Assembly: GCF_001494635.1 (NCBI RefSeq)
Contig: NZ_LOJF01000012.1
Coordinates: 1-64,000 of the forward strand
DNA: 64,000 bases
Origin: Tractidigestivibacter scatoligenes
GTDB lineage: Bacteria; Actinomycetota; Coriobacteriia; Coriobacteriales; Atopobiaceae
Reading direction: 5' to 3'
The translations under genes and the position numbers were made by a program. The notes below the pieces were generated by a model, which was not told where the DNA came from, did not search any database, and was given only the letters and a program-made list of their open reading frames with translations. This document shows, one piece after another, positions 7,539-16,429 of the stretch (its first letter is position 1; each line of letters begins with the position of its first letter).

Positions 7539-9359
7539 ATGACCGCACGGGAAGAAAAGCCCATCATCGAGATGAGCCACGTCACGTTCTCCTACGACGC
7601 ACCAGCCGAGGGGGGCGCCGAGAACAGCGAGGACGCCGCGCTGCGCGACGTGTCGCTGAGCATTGGCGCGGGCGAGTTCGTAGGCGTGATTGGACCCTCG
7701 GGCGCCGGCAAGTCCACGCTCGCGTCCGTGATGTCGGGTGCCATCCCTCACCACTACCACGGCGCACTCTACGGCGCCACACTGGTCGACGGGCACGACA
7801 CCTGCGACGTGACGCTCACCGACATCTCGCAGGTAGTGGGCAGCGTCCTGCAGGACATCGACACCCAGATGGTGGCCTCGGTGGTCGAGGACGAGATGCT
7901 CTTTGGCCTGGAGAACTTTGGCGTCCCTCACGACCAGATCGAGGGGCGCATTGCCCAGACGCTTGAGACTGTGGGCATCTCCAACCTGCACGAACGCGAG
8001 ATAGCCACGCTCTCGGGCGGTCAGAAGCAGAAGGTGGCCATTGCCGCCATTCTCGCCATGCGCCCGCGCGTCCTGGTGCTCGACGAGCCCACGGCCGCGC
8101 TTGACCCCGCGTCGTCGACCCTTGTGTTTGACACACTGCGCAAGGTGCGCGAGGAGGGCGTCACCGTGGTGGTCATCGAGCAGAAGGTGGCGCTGCTCTC
8201 GGAGTACTGCGACCGCATCCTGGTGATGAGCAAGGGGTCGCTGGTGCTGGACGGCACGCCGCGCGAGGTCTTCTCGCACGGCGATGAGCTGCGGCGCATT
8301 GGCGTCGACAGCCCGCGCGTGGCACGCGTGTACAACTCGCTTGCAAAGGACGGCCTGGTTTCCGGCGCACCGTGCCTCACCGTGTCCGAGGCGGCGGAGG
8401 TCATATCTGGCCTGGTGCAGCCCGCGTCAAAGACGAGCTGCCACGTGGCAAGCGCCGAGGAGGGAGCACGCGAGGCGGGCTTCCGCGCGGGCTCCAAGCA
8501 CGTAGCAACGCCGCGCCCGCACGCCGAGGGCGCTCAGCCAGTGGTGAGCCTTGAGGACGTGAGCTTTGCGTACCCGGGCAGAACGGCATCCGTGGACCAC
8601 CTGGACATGCGGGTGTATCCCGGCGAGGTCGTGGGCATTGTGGGCCAGAACGGCGCCGGCAAGACCACGCTCACCAAGCTACTCAATGGCTTGCTGCGTC
8701 CCGCGTCGGGCACCGTGCGGATGGCTGGCCTCGACACGCACGAGGTTCCCACCAGCGCGATTGCCGCGCACTGCGCGACCCTTTTCCAGAACCCGGACTA
8801 CCAGCTGTGCAAGGACACCGTGCTCGAGGAGGTCGCGTTTGGCCTCACGCTCCAGGGCGTGGACGAGAGGGACGCGCGCGAGCGTGCCAGCGCGGTGATC
8901 GAGCACTTTGGGCTGCCCGCAGACGAGGCGCCCTTCTCGCTCTCGCGCGGCCAGCGGCAAATGGTGGCACTGGCATCCGTGGTGGTGATGGAGCCGGAGG
9001 TGGTGCTTCTCGACGAGCCTACGAGCGGCCTTGACTACCGCGAGTGCATGACCGTAATGGACACGGTAAGCAAGATGGCCGAGCGCGGCTGTGCAGTAAT
9101 CATGGTCTGCCACGACATGGAGGTCGTCTCGGACTTTGCCGAAAGGATCGTGGTCATGGCAAACGGGCGCATCCTCGACCGCGGCGGCACACTCGAGATG
9201 TTCTCCAACGCCAAGCTCATGCAGGAGGCAAGCGTGAGGGCGCCGCAGGTCATCGAGCTGTCCGAGGTTCTCGCACGCGATCTTTCGCCCGAGTTTGCCG
9301 GAATCAGCCAGGTCTCTGGCATAGTCGACCTCACCGAGGAGATGGTTCGCCGTGGTTAA
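7539..9359 (+). CDS. ECF transporter ATPase, fused EcfA-EcfA' (two NBDs)
   Basis: A 606-residue protein with two ABC ATPase domains, energising the ECF transporter with EcfT. NBD1 has Walker A GPSGAGKST at residues 52-60, signature LSGGQKQ and Walker B VLVLDEPTAALD. NBD2 has Walker A GQNGAGKTT, signature LSRGQRQ and Walker B VVLLDEPTSGLD. The H-loop His is present in NBD2 (VCHDMEV) but replaced in NBD1 (VIEQKVA), so the two sites are unequal. A 75-residue variable linker joins the domains. The ATG at 7539 is chosen over an in-frame extension lying inside the R1 palindromes because GAAAGG precedes it. It overlaps ecfT by eight bases. Confidence 0.9.
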   Translation: MTAREEKPIIEMSHVTFSYDAPAEGGAENSEDAALRDVSLSIGAGEFVGVIGPSGAGKSTLASVMSGAIPHHYHGALYGATLVDGHDTCDVTLTDISQVVGSVLQDIDTQMVASVVEDEMLFGLENFGVPHDQIEGRIAQTLETVGISNLHEREIATLSGGQKQKVAIAAILAMRPRVLVLDEPTAALDPASSTLVFDTLRKVREEGVTVVVIEQKVALLSEYCDRILVMSKGSLVLDGTPREVFSHGDELRRIGVDSPRVARVYNSLAKDGLVSGAPCLTVSEAAEVISGLVQPASKTSCHVASAEEGAREAGFRAGSKHVATPRPHAEGAQPVVSLEDVSFAYPGRTASVDHLDMRVYPGEVVGIVGQNGAGKTTLTKLLNGLLRPASGTVRMAGLDTHEVPTSAIAAHCATLFQNPDYQLCKDTVLEEVAFGLTLQGVDERDARERASAVIEHFGLPADEAPFSLSRGQRQMVALASVVVMEPEVVLLDEPTSGLDYRECMTVMDTVSKMAERGCAVIMVCHDMEVVSDFAERIVVMANGRILDRGGTLEMFSNAKLMQEASVRAPQVIELSEVLARDLSPEFAGISQVSGIVDLTEEMVRRG

Positions 9360-10098
9360 CGTGATCGACTACGTGCCGGGAGACACCCTGCTGCATCGGC
9401 TGAACCCCGTGACCAAGCTAGGCATTGCCGCGGCAATCATCATTGCGATTTTCCTGGCCGACACCTACCCCATGCTGCTAGGGCTTCTCGTCCTCACCTT
9501 TGCGCTGGGCGCCTACGCGCATGCCACGTCCAAGCTGGTCTCGCTGCTCAAGCTGCTTGTGCCGCTGGCGGTGGTGATGCTTCTGCTGCAGACGGCGTTT
9601 GTGCGCGGCGGCGCGCCCGTGTTTGCGTGGATGACCACGGAGGGCCTGGTCACGGGCAGCAAGGCATGCCTGCGCCTGATGGGCGTGGCGCTGCCGCTCA
9701 TCCTCATGCTGAGCGTGACCAAGCTCAACGACCTGGCAAACGCCTGCGTCGAGGTGCTGCACATTCCGTATCGCTACGCGTTCACGTTCACCACGGCGCT
9801 GCGCTTTGTGCCCGTGTTCAGCCAGGAGATGAACGCGATCATGGAGGCGCAGACCGCGCGTGGCGTTGAGTACGACACCAAGAACCCCATCCGCAAGCTG
9901 CAGCTCATGCTGCCGCTGTGCGTGCCGCTGCTGGTGAGCTCGGTGGGAAAGACCGACGCGACGGCGCTTGCCGCCGAGCAACGCGGCTTCTACCTGCGCA
10001 CGCGCGAGAGCAGCTACAAGCGCTACCCGATGGTGGGACGCGATGTGGTGGTGCTGGTTGCGTGCGCTGCGCTGGTGGTTGCCGGCGCGCTGCTGTAG
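9352..10098 (+). CDS. ecfT: ECF transporter transmembrane component EcfT
   Basis: A 248-residue membrane scaffold subunit of the CbiQ/EcfT family. The N-terminal DYVPGDTLLHRLNPVTKL segment is family-typical, and the two coupling-helix Arg motifs that contact the ATPases are visible as QTARGVEYD near residue 167 and AEQRGFYLR near residue 205. The GTG start overlaps the end of the ATPase gene and has GAGGAG upstream. It completes a full S-S-A/A'-T operon. The cluster of R6 hairpins begins about 70 bp downstream. Confidence 0.9.
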   Translation: MVNVIDYVPGDTLLHRLNPVTKLGIAAAIIIAIFLADTYPMLLGLLVLTFALGAYAHATSKLVSLLKLLVPLAVVMLLLQTAFVRGGAPVFAWMTTEGLVTGSKACLRLMGVALPLILMLSVTKLNDLANACVEVLHIPYRYAFTFTTALRFVPVFSQEMNAIMEAQTARGVEYDTKNPIRKLQLMLPLCVPLLVSSVGKTDATALAAEQRGFYLRTRESSYKRYPMVGRDVVVLVACAALVVAGALL

Positions 10099-10165
10099 GG
10101 GCAGCGGGGCGACGCGGTGGCGCGCGGTTCCGGCGGCGCGCGGTTCCGGCGGCGCCGGAGGGCCA

Positions 10166-10353
10166 GTTTCCGCAGCTACAGCGACCAAAACGCCCCCTCG
10201 GGCGTCAATTTGACGCCCGAGGGGGCATCTCGTACGGAATCCCGTCTAAAACCCTCGCTCGGGCGCCGTTTTCTCGCCCAAAGGCACGTTTCCGCAGCTA
10301 CAGCGTATAAAACCCTCCCTTCGGCGCCAGATTCTCGCCCGAGGGAGGGTTTT
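10166..10353. repeat. R6 tandem hairpin repeats (three units)
   Basis: Three successive units, each beginning near TTTCCGCAGCTACAGCG or TCGTACGG and containing an AAAAC-flanked GC hairpin, fill most of the 279-bp gap between ecfT and the convergent dehydrogenase gene. Two of the loops contain TTCTCGCC. The same unit design recurs near 5.1, 35.4 and 48.7 kb. Confidence 0.7.
10191..10226. terminator. 16-bp perfect hairpin after ecfT
   Basis: GCCCCCTCGGGCGTCA pairs perfectly with its complement across a 3-4-base loop. On the minus strand the stem is followed by GTTTTGG; on the plus strand there is no T tract. It is the first of the R6 hairpins and probably ends ECF operon transcripts together with the next ones. 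Confidence 0.6.
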
Positions 10354-10354
10354 C
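10309..10354. terminator. bidirectional terminator between ecfT and lactate dehydrogenase
   Basis: AAAACCCTCCCT and AGGGAGGGTTTT are the arms, with one bulge near the top, around a loop containing GATTCTCGCC. T runs follow on both strands. It lies 24 bp beyond the dehydrogenase stop and is well placed to stop both converging transcripts. Confidence 0.8.
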
Positions 10355-10377
10355 TTCACGCCGCCACCAAGAAGCCC

Positions 10378-11325
10378 CTAGAGTTTCTCGTCCAAACCAT
10401 GGAGCATGTTCGCGGACTTTTTCAGCGCCTCAAGCTCGTCCGGGAGGAGGTCAATCTCCACAATCTCCTTGGCGCCGGTGCTGTCGACAATCGTGGGCAC
10501 TGAGATAAACGTGTCGCGAATGCCGTACTGCCCGTCGAGGTACACCGAGACAGGCATGATGCGGTTCTCGTCAAAGAGAATCGACTTGGCTATGGACGCG
10601 GTGCTCGACGCAATGCCGTAGCAGGTGTTTCCCTTGCGGCTAAAGATGTCCCAGCCGGCCTGCACCGTGCGTTTGCGCAGCTCGTCGCGGGTGACACCGC
10701 GCGTACGCGAGGCGTTGTCGCGCAGGACGTCGTCCACGCGCTTGCCGCCGATGGTCGCGCTGTTCCACGAGACGATCTCCGAATCGCCGTGCTCGCCCAG
10801 CACGTAGGCCTCGACGCTGTTGGACGCCAAGTCATACATGTCCGACAACGCGCGGCACAGTCGCGCGGAGTCGAGGAAGGTACCAGAGCCAATGACGCGC
10901 TCGTGCGGCAAGCCAGAGACTTTCCAGGTGTAGTAGCTCATCACGTCGACGGGGTTCGACACCACCAGGAAGATACCGTCAAAGCCCGACGCCATGACCT
11001 GCTCGACCACCGAGCGCACCACGCCCAAGCTGGGCTTGAGCATCTCGAGGCGGTCGTTGGAGTCCTTGGGCATGGGCGCCGCCGCGGTGATAATGACAAT
11101 GTCCGCATCTGCGCACTCGCTGTAGTCACCGGCGTGCACATTGACGTTGCGGTTCATGAAGAAGACCGAGTCGCGCATGTCGAGCGCCTCGCCCACCGCG
11201 TGCTCGTGGTTCACGTCGATGAGGCACACGTCACCGCAAAGCCCCTGGTTAATGATGCTGAACGCGGTGGTGGACCCCACCTTGCCCGCGCCTACGATAA
11301 CGACCTTGGTGTCCTTGAAGCTCAT
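10378..11325 (-). CDS. ldh: L-lactate / L-2-hydroxyacid dehydrogenase
   Basis: A 315-residue cytoplasmic dehydrogenase of the LDH/MDH family. GAGKVG at residues 12-17 is the NAD-binding loop; Arg92, Asp152, Arg155 (GTFLDSAR) and the catalytic His179 (GEHGDSE) are in place. The usual lactate dehydrogenase specificity loop, AxQKPGETR, is replaced by AAPMPKDSNDR, one residue longer and without the Gln102 equivalent. It may therefore reduce a 2-keto acid other than pyruvate, or be a divergent LDH. The ATG at 11325 has AAAGGGGA upstream and gives the standard family length. Confidence 0.85.
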   Translation of the reverse strand: MSFKDTKVVIVGAGKVGSTTAFSIINQGLCGDVCLIDVNHEHAVGEALDMRDSVFFMNRNVNVHAGDYSECADADIVIITAAAPMPKDSNDRLEMLKPSLGVVRSVVEQVMASGFDGIFLVVSNPVDVMSYYTWKVSGLPHERVIGSGTFLDSARLCRALSDMYDLASNSVEAYVLGEHGDSEIVSWNSATIGGKRVDDVLRDNASRTRGVTRDELRKRTVQAGWDIFSRKGNTCYGIASSTASIAKSILFDENRIMPVSVYLDGQYGIRDTFISVPTIVDSTGAKEIVEIDLLPDELEALKKSANMLHGLDEKL

Positions 11326-11397
11326 GTGGTTCCCCTTTCTGGCTCGCGGGCGCTTGAGCTGCCGGGCAATGCCAGGGGCCAGCGCCACGCGACGAGC

Positions 11398-12012
11398 CTA
11401 GCCCCATGAGCAGACGCACTCAAGACCGCTCACGATTCCTTGCAGCATGAGCGCAACCGACATGCTGGGAGTTGCCTTTGCCAAATGGCATGCCTGCTCG
11501 GGCGAGTTGGGAACGTGCACAAAGCCGGCACGCGCCGTTGACTGGGATGCCGCAAGCGCATCAAGCACCGAGAAGAGCACCGCATTGCAAACGTAGGTCC
11601 CCGCGGAGTACGAAACGGCGGCAGGCACGCCGGCGTCGACCATCGCCTGTGCCATCGCACGAACGGGCAGCGTTGAGAAGTGTGCGTCCGGCGCGTCCGC
11701 CAGGAGGCGCGTTGCCTGGGGCTGCTCGCCGTCGTTGTCTGGGATGCGCGCATCTGCGTAGTTGATGCCCACGAACTCCGGCGTCACCTTGGCGCGACCG
11801 CCAGCCTGTCCCACGCAGAGCACGATGGAGGGGTTCTCGCGCTGGATTGCTTCAAGCACGGCGGCGGGCCCACGGCGGAAGGACACGGGAATGCACTCGC
11901 GCACCACCGCATGGCCGACGATGACCTGTGGGAGCGCCTTTACCACCTCCCATGAGGGGTTTGTTTTCTCGCCGCCAAAGGGCTCGAAACCCGTGACCAA
12001 GATCTTCTCCAT
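11398..12012 (-). CDS. pcp: pyroglutamyl-peptidase I
   Basis: A 204-residue cysteine peptidase that removes N-terminal pyroglutamate from peptides in the cytoplasm. The catalytic triad is in the canonical places: Glu79 in TPEF, Cys142 in SAGTYVCNAV and His166 in FVHVPNSPEQ. N-terminal VTGFEPFGGEKTNPS is typical. The ATG at 12012 with GAGAGG eight bases before is preferred to a GTG two codons upstream. Glu142-type neighbours indicate a normal, intact C15 family enzyme. It lies upstream of ldh on the same strand with a 72-bp gap. Confidence 0.92.
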   Translation of the reverse strand: MEKILVTGFEPFGGEKTNPSWEVVKALPQVIVGHAVVRECIPVSFRRGPAAVLEAIQRENPSIVLCVGQAGGRAKVTPEFVGINYADARIPDNDGEQPQATRLLADAPDAHFSTLPVRAMAQAMVDAGVPAAVSYSAGTYVCNAVLFSVLDALAASQSTARAGFVHVPNSPEQACHLAKATPSMSVALMLQGIVSGLECVCSWG

Positions 12013-12081
12013 GTGCACCGCCTCTCGTGGTTAATAGCTGCGCTCCACTTGGAACGTGAAACGCAGACACCCAACCACACT

Positions 12082-12276
12082 CTAGCGGTCGAAGGTAAAA
12101 ACAACGCTGACAAAAGGCTGCCAGCCACCGCGCTTCTTGGCTGCCCTGCGACGGTAGTTCTCCTCTGCCTCCTCGCGGTCTGCCTCGTCGCACATGCGCT
12201 TGTAGTCCTCGAAGTCGAGCTCTCCCCTGCGATACTGCTCGAGTGCCTCTTCCAGTTCGTCATCGGTGTAGCTCAT
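12082..12276 (-). CDS. small charged protein, SHOCT-like
   Basis: A 64-residue, strongly charged protein starting MSYTDDELEEALEQYRRGEL. The pattern of a short helix, a GEL/DF turn and a second helix resembles SHOCT-like oligomerisation domains, but the match is only by eye. An excellent AGGAGGT ribosome site precedes the ATG at 12276, which is why the longer open frame was not used. The gene sits 69 bp upstream of pcp on the same strand. Its function is unknown. Confidence 0.6.
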   Translation of the reverse strand: MSYTDDELEEALEQYRRGELDFEDYKRMCDEADREEAEENYRRRAAKKRGGWQPFVSVVFTFDR

Positions 12277-12426
12277 GGTGACCTCCTGACCTAGGGCCAA
12301 CGTGCCGAAGTCTCTGCCTCGGATTGTCTCGACTATATCCGACGGGCGCGACATAAATAAGGGCTTCAAGTTTGGACAACGTGAGGAGACGAGCATGCAC
12401 GCCATGTGCTGGGAATCACACGAGTT

Positions 12427-12538
12427 TTCGCCGTTTAGGGGCGCCTAACCGTTCGATTTTCGCGTCTAAATTTCAGTACCGCGCCATTTCGCCGGTTAAC
12501 CATCCCTAAACGTTCGGAAAATTCCTAAATGGCGAGAA
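12427..12538. repeat. R4 modular intergenic repeat, copy 1
   Basis: Module X (TTCGCCGTTTAGG...CCTAACCGTTCGA) runs forward from about 12427, and module Y lies reversed at about 12494-12538. Read on the minus strand, Y is TTCTCGCCATTTAGG, then CCGAACGTTTAGG and GGTTAACC. Both modules recur at 41282-41402. They occupy the otherwise empty 595-bp gap between the small gene and the LAL regulator; no further gene is seen there. Confidence 0.65.
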
Positions 12539-12871
12539 CACGCGGCATTGGCCCCGCGACAGACGGCGCGACAGACGGCCACGTCAACGCTGCCCTTGAC
12601 TCCCCTCGCCGACACGCCCTTCTCGACTGGCATCGCCTTTGGCAACACAGCAAGGAAGGCTAAGGGGCTTGCAGAGAACACCGCAGCAGGACTCGGGGCG
12701 CTCGGCCTGCAAAGATGCCCAGGCCTGGGAACCGCATTTCCCTCCGTTACTATTGGGCTTTGATGCGAATAGTTTCCGAATCTATGCTCGGTCGCCCTGT
12801 CCTACCATTGTCCGATGGCAGACGGCCGGGTATCCGTATGCCGTGCGAGAAAGGTAGGGGGATTCCATGGT

Positions 12872-15292
12872 GTGGCCAGCACCACAATGCACAGACGCCC
12901 AAGCTTGCGTGGGTGGTGGGCAGTCATGCTAGCCAAGGTTCCTCTCGAGCTCGACGAATACCTGTGGGCGCAATGGAAGTGCTCGCGCCTGGCCTTTGTC
13001 TATGCGCCACTCGGCTTTGGCAAGTCAGAGTTCGCGCACCGCATGCTCGAAGGCATGGACGTGCTTGAGGTGGACGCCGCCACAGTCGACGTCACCCAGG
13101 CAGTTACCGCAGAGGCTTCCAAGAAGCACGACGCTGTCCTTGTCGACAACATCCACGACGCCGTTTCCAACGCGCAGGGCGCTGCTCTGGCATCCGTTAT
13201 CTCCCGCTGCACGAGCACGCGCTTCGTCTTTCTCTCCCGCGCGCCCATGCCGGGCTGGTTCACGCCCTTCTTTGCCAAGGGCGAGCTTCTCATTGTCACG
13301 GCGGACGACCTCTTCTTCACCGACACCGACATCGCCCACCTGCTGTCGGCAAACGGAATTGCCTCCACGCCGGAGCTCGTCGAGCGCGTGGCGAACGCCT
13401 CCCAACGCTACCCCCTTGCCGTAGCTGCGGCGATAGCCCACATCCAGCGTGACGAGGTCTCCTCCTGGGAGGCCCCTCTGCGCGACGAGGTCATGGCTTA
13501 CTTTGAGGCGGAGTTCGAGAACCGCTTTGACGAGAAGACCCAGGACGTTTTGCTCCTGGTTCCACTCTTCGACACCATTGACGACGACCTCATTGTCCAC
13601 GCGCTGGGAGAGGACGAGGGCACGCGCCTCCTCGACGCCCTCCACCACGCAACGAGCTTCATCACGCGAGAAGGTCACACGTGGAAGGTCCGCGAGGGCA
13701 TGCTCAACTTCTGCAAGTGGGAGCGTGCCAGGCGCCGCAACGACGCCACCGTCACCGACATCGTCAACCGAGTCATTGAGTACTACGAATCCCAGGGCAA
13801 CTTCACGAGCGCCCTCGATCTGTGCTCGCGGCTTAGTGACGACGAGCGCATGCTTGCGATTCTCGAAGACCATGCGCGCCTCAATCCCGGCAGCGGCAGC
13901 TACTACGAGCTGGAGCACTACTACCACGAGCTGCCGGAAGACATTGTCCTCTCGTCTCCGCGCCTCATGCGCATCATGTCCATGCTGGATTCCATGGCAA
14001 TGTGCATCGCGGACTCGGAACGCTGGTACACGAGGCTCGAGGAGTACGCAAAGGCGCCGGAGAGAACCTCGGAGGAGCGCCGCACCGCCGAGTCCTACCT
14101 GGCATTTCTTGACATCTCGCTACCACACCGGCATCTCACGAACATCGTCGCTGCCGTGGGGGCGCTGGCCAAGCTGCACGCGAGTGACAACCCCGAGCTT
14201 GTGCCCTCGGTGACGAGCGGCCTGCCGAGCGTCATAAACGGCGGGCGAGACCTTAGTCCCTGGACCCCCTCCGATGACCTCACGGCCCGAGCAATGAGCA
14301 GAATCGTTGGCAACGCGCTGGGGCGCCTGGGTGTGGGCATTGTGGAGATTGGCCTCTGCGAGAGCAAGTTCGAGAAGGGCGGGGACGTCACCCCCTACCT
14401 CGCGCGCGTCAGCGCCACGCTCCCCAAGATCCGGCGCGACGGAGACCAGGCGCTCGAGTTCGCCGCCGTTGGCATTCAGTGCCGCTGCCTCATCGACCAG
14501 GGGAACATCCGCCAGGCGCTCTCCCTTCTCGACTCGCTGCGCCGGCGCCTCTCGCAGGAAGAGAGCCCGGAGGCCAGGCGCATCCTCAAGAACCTCGCGG
14601 CGCTGCGCTGTCGCATGTGGCTGCGGCTAGGCGAGACGGAGCGCACGCACGCATGGCTCGAGGAGAACGCGCCCGATCTCTCCGAGCGGCTGTTCTACAT
14701 GGACCGCTACGTCTATCTCACCGTGTACCAGGCGTTCATCGCGGAGGGTCGCTACACGGAAGCGCGAATGCTCATGGCCGCTCTCAGCGAGTACCTCATG
14801 GCGTGCGATAGGGTTATCGACACCATCCACTACGACGTTCTCACGGCAATCGCGCACTGGCGCAGCGGCCAGCAGGAGTGGGAGCAGTGGATGACGCGCG
14901 CCCTGGCGCGGGCAAACTACTACGGGTACGCACAAACGATCACGCAGTACGGCGGCGCAGTGCTGCCGCTTCTGCTGGAGCTCTTGGAGCGCGAGGGCAC
15001 GGGCAAGGCCGAGAAGGAGCAGCTCGCGCGGCTGGTAAAGAGCGCCCGGATGCAGGCGTCACACTATCCCAAGTACCTGGAAGCCGCGGGCGGTCTCGCC
15101 GACCCTCTCACCGAAACCGAGCTGCAGGTGCTGCGCCTCATCTGCCAGGACAAGAGCAATGCCGAGATTGGCGAGCTTCTCGGCATCAAGCTGCCCACGG
15201 TGAAGACGCACGTGAGCCATATCCTCACCAAGCTGCGCGTGAGCCGCCGCGCACAGGCGGCAAGCGAGGCACGGCGGTTGCGGCTGGTGTAG
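12872..15292 (+). CDS. LAL-type transcriptional regulator, MalT/LuxR family
   Basis: An 806-residue single-polypeptide regulator with an N-terminal ATPase-like domain, a long helical repeat region and a C-terminal LuxR helix-turn-helix. The P-loop is degenerate (APLGFGKSE near residue 35). The HTH starts LTETELQVLRLICQDKSNAE and ends with VKTHVSHILTKLRVSRR. Family members (MalT, AlkS) sense a small ligand and activate adjacent or distant promoters. The start is uncertain: the GTG at 12872 has GTAGGGGGA just upstream, while ATGs at 12815, 12887 and 12926 are also in frame without a good ribosome site. No obvious target operon is linked. Confidence 0.8.
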   Translation: MASTTMHRRPSLRGWWAVMLAKVPLELDEYLWAQWKCSRLAFVYAPLGFGKSEFAHRMLEGMDVLEVDAATVDVTQAVTAEASKKHDAVLVDNIHDAVSNAQGAALASVISRCTSTRFVFLSRAPMPGWFTPFFAKGELLIVTADDLFFTDTDIAHLLSANGIASTPELVERVANASQRYPLAVAAAIAHIQRDEVSSWEAPLRDEVMAYFEAEFENRFDEKTQDVLLLVPLFDTIDDDLIVHALGEDEGTRLLDALHHATSFITREGHTWKVREGMLNFCKWERARRRNDATVTDIVNRVIEYYESQGNFTSALDLCSRLSDDERMLAILEDHARLNPGSGSYYELEHYYHELPEDIVLSSPRLMRIMSMLDSMAMCIADSERWYTRLEEYAKAPERTSEERRTAESYLAFLDISLPHRHLTNIVAAVGALAKLHASDNPELVPSVTSGLPSVINGGRDLSPWTPSDDLTARAMSRIVGNALGRLGVGIVEIGLCESKFEKGGDVTPYLARVSATLPKIRRDGDQALEFAAVGIQCRCLIDQGNIRQALSLLDSLRRRLSQEESPEARRILKNLAALRCRMWLRLGETERTHAWLEENAPDLSERLFYMDRYVYLTVYQAFIAEGRYTEARMLMAALSEYLMACDRVIDTIHYDVLTAIAHWRSGQQEWEQWMTRALARANYYGYAQTITQYGGAVLPLLLELLEREGTGKAEKEQLARLVKSARMQASHYPKYLEAAGGLADPLTETELQVLRLICQDKSNAEIGELLGIKLPTVKTHVSHILTKLRVSRRAQAASEARRLRLV

Positions 15293-15324
15293 CATGCCGG
15301 CTGCGGCTGGCAGGCGCCTGGGAG

Positions 15325-15396
15325 TCGCCACACATTCGGCGTTCGAATCTGTGGCGACCTGCGCGGGTCACACATTCGCGTGCGAACCTGTAGCGA
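15325..15396. repeat. R3 double-hairpin repeat, copy 1
   Basis: Two imperfect palindromes in tandem. The first has TCGCCACA and TGTGGCGA as outer arms with ATTCG/CGAAT inside; the second contains CACACATTCG and CGAACCTGT. The CGACCTGCGCGGGTCACA linker between them is identical to that of the copy at 23285-23354. It lies between convergent genes. Confidence 0.8.
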
Positions 15397-15430
15397 GAAG
15401 CGCCTGTCGCGCTAGAAGCGCCTGTCGCCG

Positions 15431-16204
15431 TCACTCAAACGCGTAGCTGGTCATCGATATCGCGCCAAGGTTGCGAACGTCATTGAAGACCTCGGGCTTC
15501 TCGCCCTCGGACGCTCCGAGCACCGTGAGCAGTGGCAGGTAGTGCTCGGGCGTTGGCACCGCGTAGGTCGCGTACGGCAGCCGCTGGTAATTGATGACCT
15601 TCTCGTCGTCGCGCGCCTCCACGGCCGAGCGCACCGCAGCGTCGAACTCGCTGCAGGCCTTGGTGCCTGCGGGGTTATCCCACTCGACCTCGCGCAGGTT
15701 GTGCACCACATTGCCGCTCCCCAGCACCACAAAGCCCTCGTCGCGCAAAGGGGCCAGGCGCCGGCCCAGATCGTAGGCGTAGCGCGCGTCGCCAAGCGCG
15801 TTCACCGAGAGCTCCACCACAGGCACGTTGGCCGCGGGCAGCATGTGGTGGAGCGGGGTCCACACGCCGTGGTCGATGCCCCAGGTGTCGTCCACCTCCA
15901 CATCGCTGCCGAGAAGCTCCTGCACGCGCGCCGTAAGGTCCGCGTTGCCAGCGGGACGATACTTGATGGCGTAGAGCTCCGGCGGGAAGCCGTACATGTC
16001 GTTCACCTGGCGCGGTGTGGGGTCGCTCTGCACCAGCGTGCCACGCGAGAACCAGTGCGCAGAGACGGCGAGAATCGCGCGAGGCGCATCTGTCAGGATC
16101 TTCTCGCCCATCGCGCGAAGGCCGCGCGCCACCTCGTCGTCGCGGAGCGCCATCATGGGGTCGCCGTGACCCACGAACACTGACATCTGCCTCTTGTCTG
16201 CCAT
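15431..16204 (-). CDS. class III extradiol ring-cleavage dioxygenase (LigB/DODA, YgiD-like)
   Basis: A 257-residue LigB-fold dioxygenase of the 4,5-DOPA dioxygenase/YgiD group. Metal-ligand positions are seen as VFVGHGDPMM near residue 10, AVSAHWFS near residue 45 and LGSGNVVHNL near residue 165; a further conserved His lies in TPEHYLPLL near residue 220. It would open aromatic catechol rings in the cytoplasm; the physiological substrate is unknown. The ATG at 16204 with GGAGGA upstream is the most likely start. It is convergent with the LAL gene, the R3 repeat lying between them. Confidence 0.85.
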   Translation of the reverse strand: MADKRQMSVFVGHGDPMMALRDDEVARGLRAMGEKILTDAPRAILAVSAHWFSRGTLVQSDPTPRQVNDMYGFPPELYAIKYRPAGNADLTARVQELLGSDVEVDDTWGIDHGVWTPLHHMLPAANVPVVELSVNALGDARYAYDLGRRLAPLRDEGFVVLGSGNVVHNLREVEWDNPAGTKACSEFDAAVRSAVEARDDEKVINYQRLPYATYAVPTPEHYLPLLTVLGASEGEKPEVFNDVRNLGAISMTSYAFE

Positions 16205-16429
16205 ATTGTCCTCCATCGCTACTAGGTATCTTATTTGTACCTGTCCTCTGGCATTCATGCTACTCGCCGAGAAATGCCATGCAAGAGGTATCTTTTGGCA
16301 TACCAGGTGAAGGCGCGGGCTGCCAGGGACCGCAGCGACCAAAACCAGCGCCGCCCACCCTGGTCAGACGCGATTCTCGGCACTACAATAAGGCCAGCTA
16401 TATACCCCACCCCCGTAATGGAGGCACCG

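Noticed and set aside
12548-12763. Small plus-strand ORF before the LAL regulator
   Set aside because: No ribosome site, no family resemblance, and it begins at the end of an R4 repeat.
15335-15357. GTTCGAATC inside R3 looks like a tRNA T-loop
   Set aside because: No acceptor stem, D-arm or anticodon arm can be built around it; it is one arm of a palindrome. No tRNA gene was found in the window.
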